Part shown: in pieces, positions 25,017 to 34,865 of the stretch
How the letters are laid out: every line of letters starts with the position of its first letter
Numbering within the stretch: position 1 is the first letter of the stretch
Origin: CAYNVQ01 sp964400735
Lineage (GTDB): Bacteria > Acidobacteriota > Aminicenantia > Aminicenantales > Aminicenantaceae
DNA: 64,000 bases
Direction of reading: 5' to 3'
NCBI GenBank assembly: GCA_964400735.1
Contig: CAYNVQ010000009.1
Location: 121,587 to 185,586 of the forward strand
The notes under the pieces: model-generated
The model's database searches: none
The model's input: only the letters and a program-made list of their open reading frames with translations
What the model was told of the DNA's origin: nothing
Made by a program: the position numbers and the translations under genes

Positions 25017-26735
25017 TTATTTCTGGTAGGCGATTTTTCCACCGACGATGGTGTACAGGACTTCTGCCTCCAGGATTTCATCTTCCGGCACGGTCATGAT
25101 ATCTTTGGACAACACAGTGATATCAGCCAACTTTCCAAGCGTCAAAGAACCTAGAATATCCTCCTGGAATGAAGCATAAGCACCGTTCAGGGTATAGGAA
25201 CGCAAGGCTTCTTCCCGGCTCATACGCTGGTCGGGAAAAAAGAGCGATCCATCCCAGCATTTTCGGGTGACGGTGGCATAAAAACAGGGGATGGGATTCA
25301 CATCTTCTACCGGCGCATCGGTCCCATTACAGATGATGGCCCCCGATTTCATCAGTTTCTGCCACACATAGGCTCCTTCCTCCGCCCGTTTCTCGCCCAG
25401 CCGTTTGAGAACCCAAGGACCATCCGAGGTACAGTGGATGCCCTGCATCGAAGCGATCACGCCCAACTGGCCGAAGCGGGGAATGTCATCGGGATTGAGA
25501 TGCTGGGAATGTTCAATCCGCCACCTGAGATCTTTTTTCTCAGGATGAGCCCTGAAGGCCTCCCCGTAAATATTCAAAACTTCCCTATTGGCCCTGTCCC
25601 CGATGGCATGGATGTTCAACTGAAAATCGTTTTCGATGGCGATTTTGGCTGTTTCCCTTATATAATCGACCGGTGTTGTGTTCAATCCGGTGCTCGAGGG
25701 AAGGTCCGCATAGGGCTCGAGAAGCCAGGCGCCATGAGCACCCAGCGCTCCGTCGATTAGCCTCTTGATCGACCGGACCGTCAAATGGTTGTCTCCCATC
25801 CCGATGATCCTGTATTGGGAAAGACGCTCTCGCAGCTGATCATTGCTAACGTTCACCATCACATAAAGCCTGAGCCCCATCTTGCCCTGCTCCACAAATT
25901 CTTTGAAAAGATCGATGGTTCCGAACGAAGAACTGGCATCGTGCAAACTGGTAATCCCTTTGGACAGACATTCCTGAATAGCCAACTCGACCACCTTTCT
26001 TCGCTCCGACTCCGCTTGATCTGGCGTGCGCTCGTCCATGTAATGCGCCATGGCACGGCTCACTAGATCTTGTGCCGTTTCCCTGAAAACCCCGATCGGA
26101 TTCCCATCGGGATCCCTAACTATTTCTCCGCCCGGAGGATCGGGAGTTTCTTTGGTGATTCCTCCCAATTCCATGGCTTTGGCGTTGGCATAGGAGGAGT
26201 GCCCGCTGGCATGGGTGAGGAGGACGGGGTTGTCAGGAGAAACCTCGCTCAGCCCCTGATGATAAGGCAGGCCGTCTACATTGGGCTCAGGAATCTTATC
26301 CCATTTTTCCTGGTGCCAGCCTCTACCCAGTATCCACTCGCCGGGCTGGGATTTCTTGACCGCCTCTTCGACCAGGGCGACAATGTCATCCCAATTTTTG
26401 GCCTTCGTAAGGTCCAAGCTTAATTTGGACCTTCCGATGCTCGTGAAATGTGCATGGCTATCGATAAACCCGGGGATGGCCAACTTGCCATCCAGATCGA
26501 TCACTTGAGTTCCATCTCCGACATAAGCTTCGATCTGTTTATCGTTTCCTAAATCGATAATCTTCCCGTCCCGCACAGCCATAGCCTGGGCTTTGGGTTT
26601 GGATTCATCCACCGTTACGATTTTTCCGTTTTTCAGAATCAGATCGGCCGGCTCTTTTTTCGCACAGGCGACAGAAAAGATCAGGGTGGAAACAATGAAA
26701 AAGACGAAAAATAATTTAAAAACATTCTTAGGCAT
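25017..26735 (-). CDS. Exported YtcJ-like amidohydrolase (lipoprotein)
   Basis: 572 residues. The leader V-F-K-L-F-F-V-F-F-I-V-S-T-L-I-F-S-V-A-C-A ends in a plausible lipobox cysteine. The catalytic domain is Amidohydro_3 with a full metal site: I-D-S-H-A-H-F (about 90), I-H-A-I-G-D, I-E-H-S-Q-H and N-G-T-D-A-P. An N-terminal beta-sandwich (L-I-L-K-N-G-K-I-V-T-V-D) completes the composite fold. It hydrolyses a C-N bond in an unknown amide or cyclic compound, probably at the cell envelope. It is convergent with the radical SAM gene and divergent from the nitrilase gene. No operon partner. Confidence 0.88.
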   Translation of the reverse strand: MPKNVFKLFFVFFIVSTLIFSVACAKKEPADLILKNGKIVTVDESKPKAQAMAVRDGKIIDLGNDKQIEAYVGDGTQVIDLDGKLAIPGFIDSHAHFTSIGRSKLSLDLTKAKNWDDIVALVEEAVKKSQPGEWILGRGWHQEKWDKIPEPNVDGLPYHQGLSEVSPDNPVLLTHASGHSSYANAKAMELGGITKETPDPPGGEIVRDPDGNPIGVFRETAQDLVSRAMAHYMDERTPDQAESERRKVVELAIQECLSKGITSLHDASSSFGTIDLFKEFVEQGKMGLRLYVMVNVSNDQLRERLSQYRIIGMGDNHLTVRSIKRLIDGALGAHGAWLLEPYADLPSSTGLNTTPVDYIRETAKIAIENDFQLNIHAIGDRANREVLNIYGEAFRAHPEKKDLRWRIEHSQHLNPDDIPRFGQLGVIASMQGIHCTSDGPWVLKRLGEKRAEEGAYVWQKLMKSGAIICNGTDAPVEDVNPIPCFYATVTRKCWDGSLFFPDQRMSREEALRSYTLNGAYASFQEDILGSLTLGKLADITVLSKDIMTVPEDEILEAEVLYTIVGGKIAYQK

Positions 26736-26832
26736 GATGTCCCTCCTCCTCGTTTTTTTAGGGAATGTATTATTCTTCTATCCACCCCTAAAGTCAAGCC
26801 AACCCAAAATTTCCAAAGTGCCCTCATAAGCG

Positions 26833-26861
26833 TTGATTGTCTTCTCGGAATGCTTTATTAT
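26833..26861 (+). promoter_or_regulatory. Sigma-70-type promoter of the nitrilase operon
   Basis: TTGATT (26833-26838) and TATTAT (26856-26861) are separated by 17 bases. Initiation about seven bases after the -10 would leave a leader of roughly 19 bases before the ATG at 26887, and it excludes an alternative ATG that lies inside the -10 box. Confidence 0.5.
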
Positions 26862-26886
26862 GGGTGGACTCAAAAAGAACAAAGAA

Positions 26887-27657
26887 ATGAAGGTGACCGT
26901 TTGTGAACTGAGGAACGCTCCGGAGGATTTTGCCCGGGATTGGAAGCTCTTGGAAGCTCATGTAAAAAAAGCACAGAGCGATCTGGTGCTCCTTCCAGAA
27001 ATGCCTTTTTATCCCTGGTTTGCCTGGTCGCCAGAATATGATCCTTCTATTTGGCAGGCCGCTGTCAAAGCCCATCAGGATGCCGAATCTATGCTGAGAG
27101 AACTATCCTCGGCCATAGTTTGCGGCAGCCGGCCGATAGGCAGAAAAGGAAAAAGGCACAACGAAGCCTTTATCTGGGACGCGCGCCAGGGATTCCGGCC
27201 TGCCCACATCAAGTATTACCTTCCCGATGAAGAAGGTTCCTGGGAAGCATCCTGGTATGAAAGGGGAGACAAAGATTTTTCTCCCATCCAGGTGGGGAAC
27301 GCTCTCCTCGGATTCGTCATTTGCACCGATCTTTGGTTTTTCGAACACTCCCGATCCTACGGAAAAAAGGGTGTTCAAGTGATCGCCTGCCCTCGGGCCA
27401 CCCCAAAAAGCACGCTGGACAAATGGTTAGCCGGAGGACAGGCTGCTGCGGTCGTATCCGGAGCCTTCCTCTTATCCTCGAACAGAATAAGCCGGGAAGG
27501 AGAGCCGGCTGACCTGGGAGGCCAGGGCTGGATCGTGGGACCCAATGGAAAGGTATTGGGAATGACCTTCCCTGAAGAGCCTTTTCTCACCCTGGACCTC
27601 GACCTCCGCAAGGCCGTCGAAGCCAAACATACCTACCCTAGATACGTGAAAGACTAA
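26887..27657 (+). CDS. Carbon-nitrogen hydrolase (nitrilase superfamily)
   Basis: 256 residues with the Glu-Lys-Cys triad of the superfamily: E in L-V-L-L-P-E-M-P-F (near 38), K in A-H-I-K-Y-Y-L-P (near 115) and C in F-V-I-C-T-D-L-W-F (near 152). These enzymes hydrolyse amides, carbamoyl groups or nitriles in the cytosol. The start at 26887 (M-K-V-T-V-C-E) is set by the promoter just upstream, though the ribosome-binding site is weak (AAAGAA). It lies 12 bases before the oxidoreductase gene and shares its transcript. The substrate is unknown; an omega-amidase or N-carbamoyl hydrolase is possible. Confidence 0.82.
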   Translation: MKVTVCELRNAPEDFARDWKLLEAHVKKAQSDLVLLPEMPFYPWFAWSPEYDPSIWQAAVKAHQDAESMLRELSSAIVCGSRPIGRKGKRHNEAFIWDARQGFRPAHIKYYLPDEEGSWEASWYERGDKDFSPIQVGNALLGFVICTDLWFFEHSRSYGKKGVQVIACPRATPKSTLDKWLAGGQAAAVVSGAFLLSSNRISREGEPADLGGQGWIVGPNGKVLGMTFPEEPFLTLDLDLRKAVEAKHTYPRYVKD

Positions 27658-27669
27658 AGGAGAAGAAAG

Positions 27670-28677
27670 ATGGTAAAAACCCTGAGCCGTGAGATCCGTC
27701 TGAAAAATCGCCCCATTGGTATGGCCACAGAGGGCGATTTCGAGCTGGCCGAGGTGATGATTCCGAAAATCGAAAAAAGGGAAGTTCTCGTCCGAAATGC
27801 CTATATGTCTGTGGACCCCTACATGCGGGGGCGCATGGATGACAGAGAGACCTACATCGCTCCTTTCGAGCTCGGAAAACCACTGGAGGGCGGCTGTGTC
27901 GGCCAGATCATTGAGTCAAAAAACGAAAATTTCTGCGAGGGAGACCATGTGTTGGGAAACAAGGGTTGGCGCGAATTTTTTGTCTCGGACGGATCTGATC
28001 TGGTTAGAATCGACCCGGAAATGGCTCCCATCCAGAATTATTTAAGCGTTCTCGGGATGCCTGGTTTTACGGCCTATATCGGGCTACTGGATATCGGCCA
28101 ACCGAGGGAGGGAGAAACAGTATTCGTATCCACAGCCGCCGGAGCGGTGGGGTCTGTGGCCTGCCAGATCGCCAAGATCAAAGGCTGCCGGGTTATAGGC
28201 AGCGCCGGATCGGATGAAAAAGTCGCCTGGCTTCTGGAGGAGGCCGGAATAGACGCCGCCTTCAACTATAAAACTACAGAGAACCTTTTCGAAAAGCTCA
28301 GGGACCTCTGCACCTCTGGTATCGATGTCTATTTCGACAATGTGGGCGGCAGCCATTTGGAAGCGGCAATCGACCGGATAAATAATTTCGGCCGCATCGT
28401 GCTCTGCGGAATGACCTCTATCTACAACGCCACCCGACCACCCCGCGCCCCCAGAAATCTGGTCTCCGCCATCCCCAAACGCCTGACGCTTAAGGGTTTT
28501 ATCGTCCGCGACCACAACGACCGGCACCCTCAATTTCTGGAAGATATGGGGAAATGGCTAAAGGAAGGCCGAATCAAATGGAAAGAGACCATCTTCCAGG
28601 GAATAGAAAACGCCCCCCAAGCCTTCCTCGGCCTTTTTTCTGGAGAGAACTTCGGCAAAATGCTGGTTAGATTCTGA
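27670..28677 (+). CDS. NADP-dependent MDR oxidoreductase (CurA/LTB4-dehydrogenase-like)
   Basis: 335 residues of the zinc-free medium-chain dehydrogenase/reductase group. Features are Y-M-S-V-D-P-Y-M-R-G-R-M (about 45-56), the A-A-G-A-V-G-S nucleotide-binding loop (about 155), G-S-A-G-S-D-E-K-V, F-D-N-V-G-G and the C-terminal substrate loop. Relatives reduce the C=C bond of alpha,beta-unsaturated ketones and aldehydes with NADPH. AAAGGAGAAG precedes the ATG. Cotranscribed with the nitrilase; no obvious common pathway. Confidence 0.9.
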   Translation: MVKTLSREIRLKNRPIGMATEGDFELAEVMIPKIEKREVLVRNAYMSVDPYMRGRMDDRETYIAPFELGKPLEGGCVGQIIESKNENFCEGDHVLGNKGWREFFVSDGSDLVRIDPEMAPIQNYLSVLGMPGFTAYIGLLDIGQPREGETVFVSTAAGAVGSVACQIAKIKGCRVIGSAGSDEKVAWLLEEAGIDAAFNYKTTENLFEKLRDLCTSGIDVYFDNVGGSHLEAAIDRINNFGRIVLCGMTSIYNATRPPRAPRNLVSAIPKRLTLKGFIVRDHNDRHPQFLEDMGKWLKEGRIKWKETIFQGIENAPQAFLGLFSGENFGKMLVRF

Positions 28678-28906
28678 TTGCTTCTGTTTTACCTGAACTT
28701 TCTACCGAAATTCACGTTATATTAAATGATTATCTTCCATTTTGTGCGGATGGGCTCGTAAAGACATCGGGAATTTCGGCCGCGAAAGCGGAGGCATGCC
28801 TTATGGGCGATGGAGCTGGCCTGAAATGGAAGCTGCACGAAGCGGAAGAGAACCTTAAACCATGGGAATTCGTGACTGTCATTCAAGAACGAGTAGAGGA
28901 GGAAAG

Positions 28907-30397
28907 ATGGAAGTGACCAAAAGGCATGTTTTTATCGGAATTATTTTTCTTATCGTTATGGCTTCTCAATCCTTCGCCCTTGAGGAAAATCAAGAGAAAA
29001 CCTCTGGTCCCGATAAGATCTTTCCTATAGAGCAGATCCAGGAGGACTTCCGGATATTCCGGAATGCCCTGGAAGAAGGGCATGCCGGGCTCTACCGCTA
29101 CACGTCTAAAGAAGAAATAGACGCACACTTCGCTTCGATCGAAAAGCAATTGGCCCGGCCTCTCACCGAATACGATTTTTACCGATTCCTCGCACCTTTG
29201 ATCGCCCATATCCATGACGGACATACCCGTATCAGCCTCTCGACTTCCCTCGAAGATTCTCTCGCCTCCCAGCCTCTCCTGTTCCCGTTCAACCTGAGAT
29301 TCATCGATAAAAAAGCCTATCTTTTCCGCAACTACAGCAAAAATGACGAAGTCACCATGGGAAGCGAACTCCTTTTCATCGACAGCCAACCAGTGTCCGA
29401 AATCATCCAGCGAATGTTGCTTTTCGTCCCCCACGATGCGCACATCGAAACAGCCAAATACCGGAGGCTGGAGAGCACCGGCTTTTTCGGTATGCTGCTC
29501 AGCCTTCTTTACGGCCGGCATCCATCCTACACCATTACGTACAAAGAATTCGGGAGCCATGAGAAAAAAATCATCACCGTGGCAGCCATAAAAGCCGCTG
29601 AGCTCAACACCATTTTTGCCAGCCGCTATCCGGAGGCCCAAAGGGAACGTCCTCCCATCCAGTTTGAATATAGAGAAGACATTGCCATTCTGACAGTAAG
29701 GACCTTCAGTTCAGGTGCTTACCGTAACGCCAAAATCGGCTATCCCGCCTTTTTAAAAAAAGCGTTCCAGGAACTCGCAGAAAAAAACACCCGACACCTC
29801 ATCATCGACCTCCGAGATAACGGCGGAGGGGACGATGCCTACGGAAAGATCCTTTTTCAACACCTGATCGACAGGCCTTTCCAGTATTATGCCCATCTTA
29901 GGATGAATCGATCGGAATTCTCCTTCCTGGAGTACACCAATGTCCCTCCAGAGCAGGGTAAACAGTTGGTGACCCGGCTCAAAAAGAATGATGCAGGGAC
30001 TTATGACCTTCAACTCCATCCCAACTTGGGCGAGCAAAAACCCATTCAGCCAATCTTCAAGGGGAAAGTCTATGTTTTGATCAACGGCAACAGCTTCTCT
30101 GGAACGGGAGAATGCACGTCGCTGATGCACCACCACCAGGTAGCCACTTTCATCGGAGAAGAATGCGGGGCTGGCTACTACGGTAACACCTCCGGCTTTA
30201 TGCCTCTTATCACCCTGCCCAATACACAGATCAGAGTGAGGATTCCGATGCTCCGGTACACCATGGCCGTATCCGGATATCCCGAGGACAGAGGCATCAT
30301 ACCCGATTATCCCGTCTCCCCTACCATAGAGGACCTGATGAATGAAGAAGACACGGTCATGGAATTCACCCTAGATCTCATTAGAAAAAGCCGATAA
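28907..30397 (+). CDS. Exported S41-family peptidase
   Basis: 496 residues with an N-terminal signal (V-F-I-G-I-I-F-L-I-V-M-A-S-Q-S-F-A). The C-terminal half is a tail-specific-protease-like domain: L-I-I-D-L-R-D-N-G-G-G-D-D-A, then N-G-N-S-F-S-G-T-G-E with the probable catalytic serine and G-E-E-C-G-A-G-Y-Y-G-N-T. The N-terminal half is the helical region common in Acidobacteria- and Bacteroidetes-type S41 members (H-I-H-D-G-H-T). No PDZ domain is clear. AGAGGAGG lies close before the ATG at 28907, which decides against an in-frame ATG 45 bases earlier. Monocistronic. Substrate unknown. Confidence 0.88.
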   Translation: MEVTKRHVFIGIIFLIVMASQSFALEENQEKTSGPDKIFPIEQIQEDFRIFRNALEEGHAGLYRYTSKEEIDAHFASIEKQLARPLTEYDFYRFLAPLIAHIHDGHTRISLSTSLEDSLASQPLLFPFNLRFIDKKAYLFRNYSKNDEVTMGSELLFIDSQPVSEIIQRMLLFVPHDAHIETAKYRRLESTGFFGMLLSLLYGRHPSYTITYKEFGSHEKKIITVAAIKAAELNTIFASRYPEAQRERPPIQFEYREDIAILTVRTFSSGAYRNAKIGYPAFLKKAFQELAEKNTRHLIIDLRDNGGGDDAYGKILFQHLIDRPFQYYAHLRMNRSEFSFLEYTNVPPEQGKQLVTRLKKNDAGTYDLQLHPNLGEQKPIQPIFKGKVYVLINGNSFSGTGECTSLMHHHQVATFIGEECGAGYYGNTSGFMPLITLPNTQIRVRIPMLRYTMAVSGYPEDRGIIPDYPVSPTIEDLMNEEDTVMEFTLDLIRKSR

Positions 30398-30741
30398 AAT
30401 CCCTTTCAAAATATTGTCTCCGTCACATCAAAATGCTTCATGAGAGTATCTCTCTCTTCCTAACGATTGTCCCTTCAGGATATTTTTAAGCATCCTCCTA
30501 AAATATGGCTTCCGCCAACTTTTTAAAAAGAAACAATGAAGCTCTTGTCAAGTTCGTGAAATTCTGCCATGATATCTCCCTTCGACATCCGTAACATGGA
30601 TAACTCGCAAGTCATGCCAATCCGCTCAGCCTCAACATTAATGGTGGGCAAGGAAGCAGTCTCTGACACCGCCGTATTGCTGCCACAACAAAATGATTTA
30701 GCATTTTTTTTGAAATATTCAAGGAATTACAGGAGGTCAGG
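30398..30741. other. Intergenic stretch, nothing recognised
   Basis: No open frame with a start and ribosome-binding site, no repeat copy and no tRNA-like fold. The final 15 bases carry the AGGAGG of the peptidase gene that follows. Confidence 0.5.
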
Positions 30742-32907
30742 ATGAAAAAAATATCGCAGGATCGAACCTTCAAATGGATGCCTCTCCTCATTCTTCTCTT
30801 CTTCTCTCTTTTCATTTACACAGGATGTGGAAAGGGAGAAAAGGCCGAGTCAAGTGCCCAAACTATTAATCCTCCGGTCGCCAAGATCGTGCCGCACGAG
30901 CTAACCGCTCACGGGCTCAAGAGAATCGACAACTATTATTGGCTCAACCAGCGGGACAACCCCGAGGTGATGGCCTACCTGGAGGCCGAAAACGCCTACA
31001 AGGATGCGGTCATGGCCCACACCGAAGACCTCCAGGAGAAACTTTACCAGGAGATCGTGGGAAGGATCAAGCAGACCGACATGTCCGTTCCCTATAAAGA
31101 CCAGGGGTATTACCACTACACAAGATACGAGGAAGGAGCGGAATACCCCATCTACTGCCGAAAAAAAGGGAACCTGGATGCCGAGGAGGAGACCATTCTG
31201 AACGTCAACGAGATGGCCAAGGGACATGACTACTTCAGTGTGGCCGGATATTCCACCAGCTCCGGCAACAACCTGATCGCCTACGGCGTGGATACGGTTA
31301 GCCGCAGGCTTTACACGCTCTATTTTATGGACCTCACGACCAGACAGCTCTTCGATGAGCAGATTCCCAACACGTCGGGCCGCGCAGCCTGGGCCAACGA
31401 CAACAAGACCGTTTTTTACACCCTCAAGGACACGGCCACGCTGCGTCCTTATAAAATCATGAAACATGTGTTGGGAACCGATCCTTCCGAGGACCCCGTG
31501 ATTTACGAGGAAAAAGACGAGACGTTCGATATCTATGCCTACAAAACCAAATCCAAGAAATACATAATGATCGCTTCGATCCAAACCCTTTCCTCGGAAT
31601 ACAGATTCCTGGATGCAGACAATCCGGACGGAGAATTCCAAATCATCCAGCCCCGGGAAAAAGACCACGAGTACAGCGCGGACCATTACCAGGATAAGTT
31701 CTACATCCACACCAATTGGGACGCCAAAAACTTCCGGCTGATGGAAACCCCGGTGGACCAAACCGCCAAGGAAAACTGGAAGGAAGTCATTCCCCACCGG
31801 GATGACGTCCTTCTGGAAGGATTCGAACTCTTCAAGAACTATCTTGTGTTGAGCGAACGTAAAAACGGCCTGACCCAGATCCGGGTTATCAAATGGGCGG
31901 ATAAATCCGAACACTACCTGGACTTCGGAGAGGAGGCCTACCTGGCTTACATCTCCACAAATCCTGACTTCGACACCGACCTGCTGCGATACGGCTACAC
32001 ATCGCTCACCACCCCCAACTCCACCTATGACTACAACATGAACACCAGGGAAAAGACCCTATTGAAACAGGAAGAAGTGGGAGGGGATTTCAATCCCCAC
32101 AATTACATGACCGAAAGGCACTATGCCACAGCCAGGGACGGGACAAAGGTACCCATTTCTCTGGTCTACAGAAAGGGCTTGCAAAAAGACGGCAATAATC
32201 CTCTTCTTCTGAATGGCTATGGTTCCTATGGATCGAGTTCGGATCCCTATTTTCGCTCCGACCGTCTCAGCCTCCTAGACAGGGGATTCGTGTACGCCAT
32301 TGCCCATATCCGCGGCGGTTCCGAGATGGGCCGAGCCTGGTATGAGGACGGAAAGCTGTTCCACAAGAAAAACACCTTCACAGATTTCATCGACTGCGCT
32401 GAGTACCTGATCGAACAAAATTTCACCAATCCGGATAAGCTGTTCGCCATAGGCGGGAGTGCCGGCGGCCTTCTTATGGGCGCCGTGGTGAACATGCGCC
32501 CTGATTTGTGGAAAGGCGTCATCGCCGCCGTCCCCTGGGTGGATGTTATCACCACCATGCTCGACCCGAATATTCCGCTTACCACTAGCGAATATGACGA
32601 GTGGGGAGATCCGCGTCAAAAGGACTATTACGATTACATGCTCTCCTATTCTCCCTACGACAACGTGGAGGCCAAGGACTACCCGGCCATGCTGGTCACC
32701 ACTGGATTCCACGACTCCCAGGTCCAGTACTTCGAGCCGGCTAAGTGGGTGGCCAAACTGCGCGCCCTGAAGACGGATGACAACCCCCTGATATTTCACA
32801 TCAATATGGAAGGAGGGCACGGCGGCGTCTCGGGACGGTTCAGAAGATACAGGGAAACAGCCCTGGAATATGCCTTCATGCTCGACCTGGTGGGTATAAA
32901 GGAATAG
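30742..32907 (+). CDS. Prolyl oligopeptidase (S9A), lipoprotein
   Basis: 721 residues. A lipoprotein leader (L-L-I-L-L-F-F-S-L-F-I-Y-T-G-C-G) places it at the envelope. A seven-bladed propeller (about 90-430) is followed by the alpha/beta hydrolase domain with the nucleophile in G-G-S-A-G-G (about 575), Asp in G-F-H-D-S-Q-V (about 660) and His in G-G-H-G-G-V-S-G (about 695). The Y-D-Y-N and P-I-S-L-V-Y segments are typical of protease II/oligopeptidase B and prolyl oligopeptidases. The enzyme cleaves short peptides; P1 preference (Pro or basic) is not settled by what I can see. AGGAGG is well placed before the ATG. Confidence 0.92.
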   Translation: MKKISQDRTFKWMPLLILLFFSLFIYTGCGKGEKAESSAQTINPPVAKIVPHELTAHGLKRIDNYYWLNQRDNPEVMAYLEAENAYKDAVMAHTEDLQEKLYQEIVGRIKQTDMSVPYKDQGYYHYTRYEEGAEYPIYCRKKGNLDAEEETILNVNEMAKGHDYFSVAGYSTSSGNNLIAYGVDTVSRRLYTLYFMDLTTRQLFDEQIPNTSGRAAWANDNKTVFYTLKDTATLRPYKIMKHVLGTDPSEDPVIYEEKDETFDIYAYKTKSKKYIMIASIQTLSSEYRFLDADNPDGEFQIIQPREKDHEYSADHYQDKFYIHTNWDAKNFRLMETPVDQTAKENWKEVIPHRDDVLLEGFELFKNYLVLSERKNGLTQIRVIKWADKSEHYLDFGEEAYLAYISTNPDFDTDLLRYGYTSLTTPNSTYDYNMNTREKTLLKQEEVGGDFNPHNYMTERHYATARDGTKVPISLVYRKGLQKDGNNPLLLNGYGSYGSSSDPYFRSDRLSLLDRGFVYAIAHIRGGSEMGRAWYEDGKLFHKKNTFTDFIDCAEYLIEQNFTNPDKLFAIGGSAGGLLMGAVVNMRPDLWKGVIAAVPWVDVITTMLDPNIPLTTSEYDEWGDPRQKDYYDYMLSYSPYDNVEAKDYPAMLVTTGFHDSQVQYFEPAKWVAKLRALKTDDNPLIFHINMEGGHGGVSGRFRRYRETALEYAFMLDLVGIKE

Positions 32908-32953
32908 AAACCTAAACCTACGGACAAGCGTATATTCCTTTTCCAAAGGGAAA

Positions 32954-33155
32954 GCATCCCCAAACCGCGATAAAGCAAATGTCAGGGAAGCTGAAACGTC
33001 AGCCCGCTGGTTTTCCCCAGCGAGCAAAACCAGCTTATTCCTCGGCTCGCTCTCCAACCTGCCAGCAAAGCTTGCTTTCCATGCCCGCTCGCCTCCGGAT
33101 GGCTTCCTCTTCAGCTTCCCTGACAGATTTAAAATTATCACGGTTTTGGGAATGC
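32954..33155. repeat. Inverted-repeat element, copy R2 (~202 bp)
   Basis: Same orientation and structure as the copy at 402-608. Inner arms at 32980-32995 and 33110-33125 are a perfect 16-bp inverted repeat, and they differ from R1 at two positions per arm, both compensated. The core differs from R1 by one base. It fills the gap between the prolyl oligopeptidase and the metallopeptidase gene, ending 24 bases before the latter's start. Confidence 0.8.
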
Positions 33156-33179
33156 AAAAGGCCAAAGGAGAATACTGTT

Positions 33180-34727
33180 ATGAAAAGAGGAACGTTTTTG
33201 CTTTTTGCTCTTTGTGTTTTATTTTCTTCGCTTTCTTTTTCGATCTCTCAGCAGAATAAAGCGTCTTTGATCTTTCCTGATCCTGGAGAAAAGATCTGCA
33301 TCGTCCAAGCTGTGGGAAAAAGCAAAGACCTCCTTATGGGAGAAAAACTCGACCGAAACAATCCTCTGGCAAAAAAGGTCCTGGAGCAACTCGACTATCC
33401 CTACCATCGATCCATGATCAAGCTGAGCCAATGCGCTAGAAACCTGGCCGCCGACAGAGAGGGCCCCAACGTCCTTTTTCTTTCCCAGACAGAGGGCGGC
33501 TTTCCCCGCCAGGGGCTGATCCTCGAGCGAAAAGAGAAATCAGAAAATTTTCCTCACCTGTACTATGTCGATCTCGTTCTCGATGAGGAGAGAGTGGATC
33601 GAGGGGAGCTGGATATCTATTCCCACGAGCTGGGCCATGTGATGATGCTGAATATAATGGGAGATGAAATTCCCGACAGCCGATCGACCAAACAGCATGT
33701 GAGCATGGGGATCACAGACTACAGCATCGCTTTTTTCGAAGGCTGGGGGATTCATTTCCAGCGGCTCGCCTTCGACCACGTCCCTTTTTATCGAGAAACA
33801 TACACAGAGGCATTGGATTATTCACGAAGCTTTGCCCGCGCCTGGCATTCGAACATAGACCAGAGTCTGAGGCTGAACGGCGTGCTGGATAACAGCTACA
33901 TCCATGGCAAGCATCTTCCCCATGTGGATAGATCCTCCCTTGGCCTGGAAGAGCTTATACTTCTGGAGCATACCTCTCCGTCGTTCGACAGGACACGGCT
34001 GCGAAACGCCCAGCAGATGCTTTCCAGCGAAGGAGTTCTGGCCACCTTATTTTACCGGATAAACACCGATGAGGTTCTGCAGAACAACTACCAGGAAAAA
34101 GCCTTTTACAGCCGTTTTTTACTTCGACCTATTCCGGCGAACATATCAGTGAAAGAAATCTTCACACCGCTGGAAAACGTCTTCCTCAAGAATTTTTATA
34201 TCTGGAACAAAATCAAGGGAAGCCTGAATCCAGAAGACTCGCCCCTCATCCCATTCATCCAGGAATGGAGCCGTTCCTTTCCCGAAGATAGAGAAGAAAT
34301 ACTCAAACTATTTATCATGACCACGGTCGGCAAAACCGCAACTCAAGATCTTGGCAAGACCTACGAAACCATGTCCTATCACGGGATGATCGGTGATTAC
34401 CAGAAATATCGGGAACTCGCGGCCCAATTCAGAGATAAAACATCTTCCCTGATACAAAAAGTTCTGAAGGGAGAGTTGAGCCTCGACGCCAATGTGGGAC
34501 CTCAGATATGGGTCAAAAACAACGATTTTCTGATCCGGACAACGCTATGGAATCCTGGGTATAAAAAGCCCCTCTCCATCAACCTCAACACGGCTTCGGT
34601 CTTTGACCTGGCCAGTTTTCCCAAAATCGGATTGGATAGCGCAAAAGAACTCATCGAAAAACGCGAGGAGCTCGGTTATTTCACATCTCTGGAGCAGATA
34701 AAAAAATGGGGCTACAAGTTTGAATAA
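33180..34727 (+). CDS. Exported zinc metallopeptidase with C-terminal helix-hairpin-helix
   Basis: 515 residues with a signal peptide (T-F-L-L-F-A-L-C-V-L-F-S-S-L-S-F-S). A zinc site H-E-L-G-H (149-153) is followed about 33 residues later by F-F-E-G-W-G, giving the third ligand of a gluzincin. Residues about 465-515 are a ComEA-like helix-hairpin-helix: N-L-N-T-A-S-V-F-D-L-A-S-F-P-K-I-G followed by A-K-E-L-I-E-K-R. HhH modules usually bind DNA backbones, so their presence on an exported protease is unexpected. AGGAG lies nine bases before the ATG at 33180. An open frame extends upstream into repeat R2, but it is not coding. No named peptidase family was recognised. Confidence 0.8.
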   Translation: MKRGTFLLFALCVLFSSLSFSISQQNKASLIFPDPGEKICIVQAVGKSKDLLMGEKLDRNNPLAKKVLEQLDYPYHRSMIKLSQCARNLAADREGPNVLFLSQTEGGFPRQGLILERKEKSENFPHLYYVDLVLDEERVDRGELDIYSHELGHVMMLNIMGDEIPDSRSTKQHVSMGITDYSIAFFEGWGIHFQRLAFDHVPFYRETYTEALDYSRSFARAWHSNIDQSLRLNGVLDNSYIHGKHLPHVDRSSLGLEELILLEHTSPSFDRTRLRNAQQMLSSEGVLATLFYRINTDEVLQNNYQEKAFYSRFLLRPIPANISVKEIFTPLENVFLKNFYIWNKIKGSLNPEDSPLIPFIQEWSRSFPEDREEILKLFIMTTVGKTATQDLGKTYETMSYHGMIGDYQKYRELAAQFRDKTSSLIQKVLKGELSLDANVGPQIWVKNNDFLIRTTLWNPGYKKPLSINLNTASVFDLASFPKIGLDSAKELIEKREELGYFTSLEQIKKWGYKFE

Positions 34728-34865
34728 TTCCGTTTAAGCCGGGATCTTCTGATCTTCTTCTTCACGGTTTGCGATATCCTCTCTGTGCCCCGCCAGCACT
34801 CTCTAAAAAGAAATTCTCATTCAGCTTATAAGAAGAATTCATAAATTGGATGAGCTGATTCAAGC

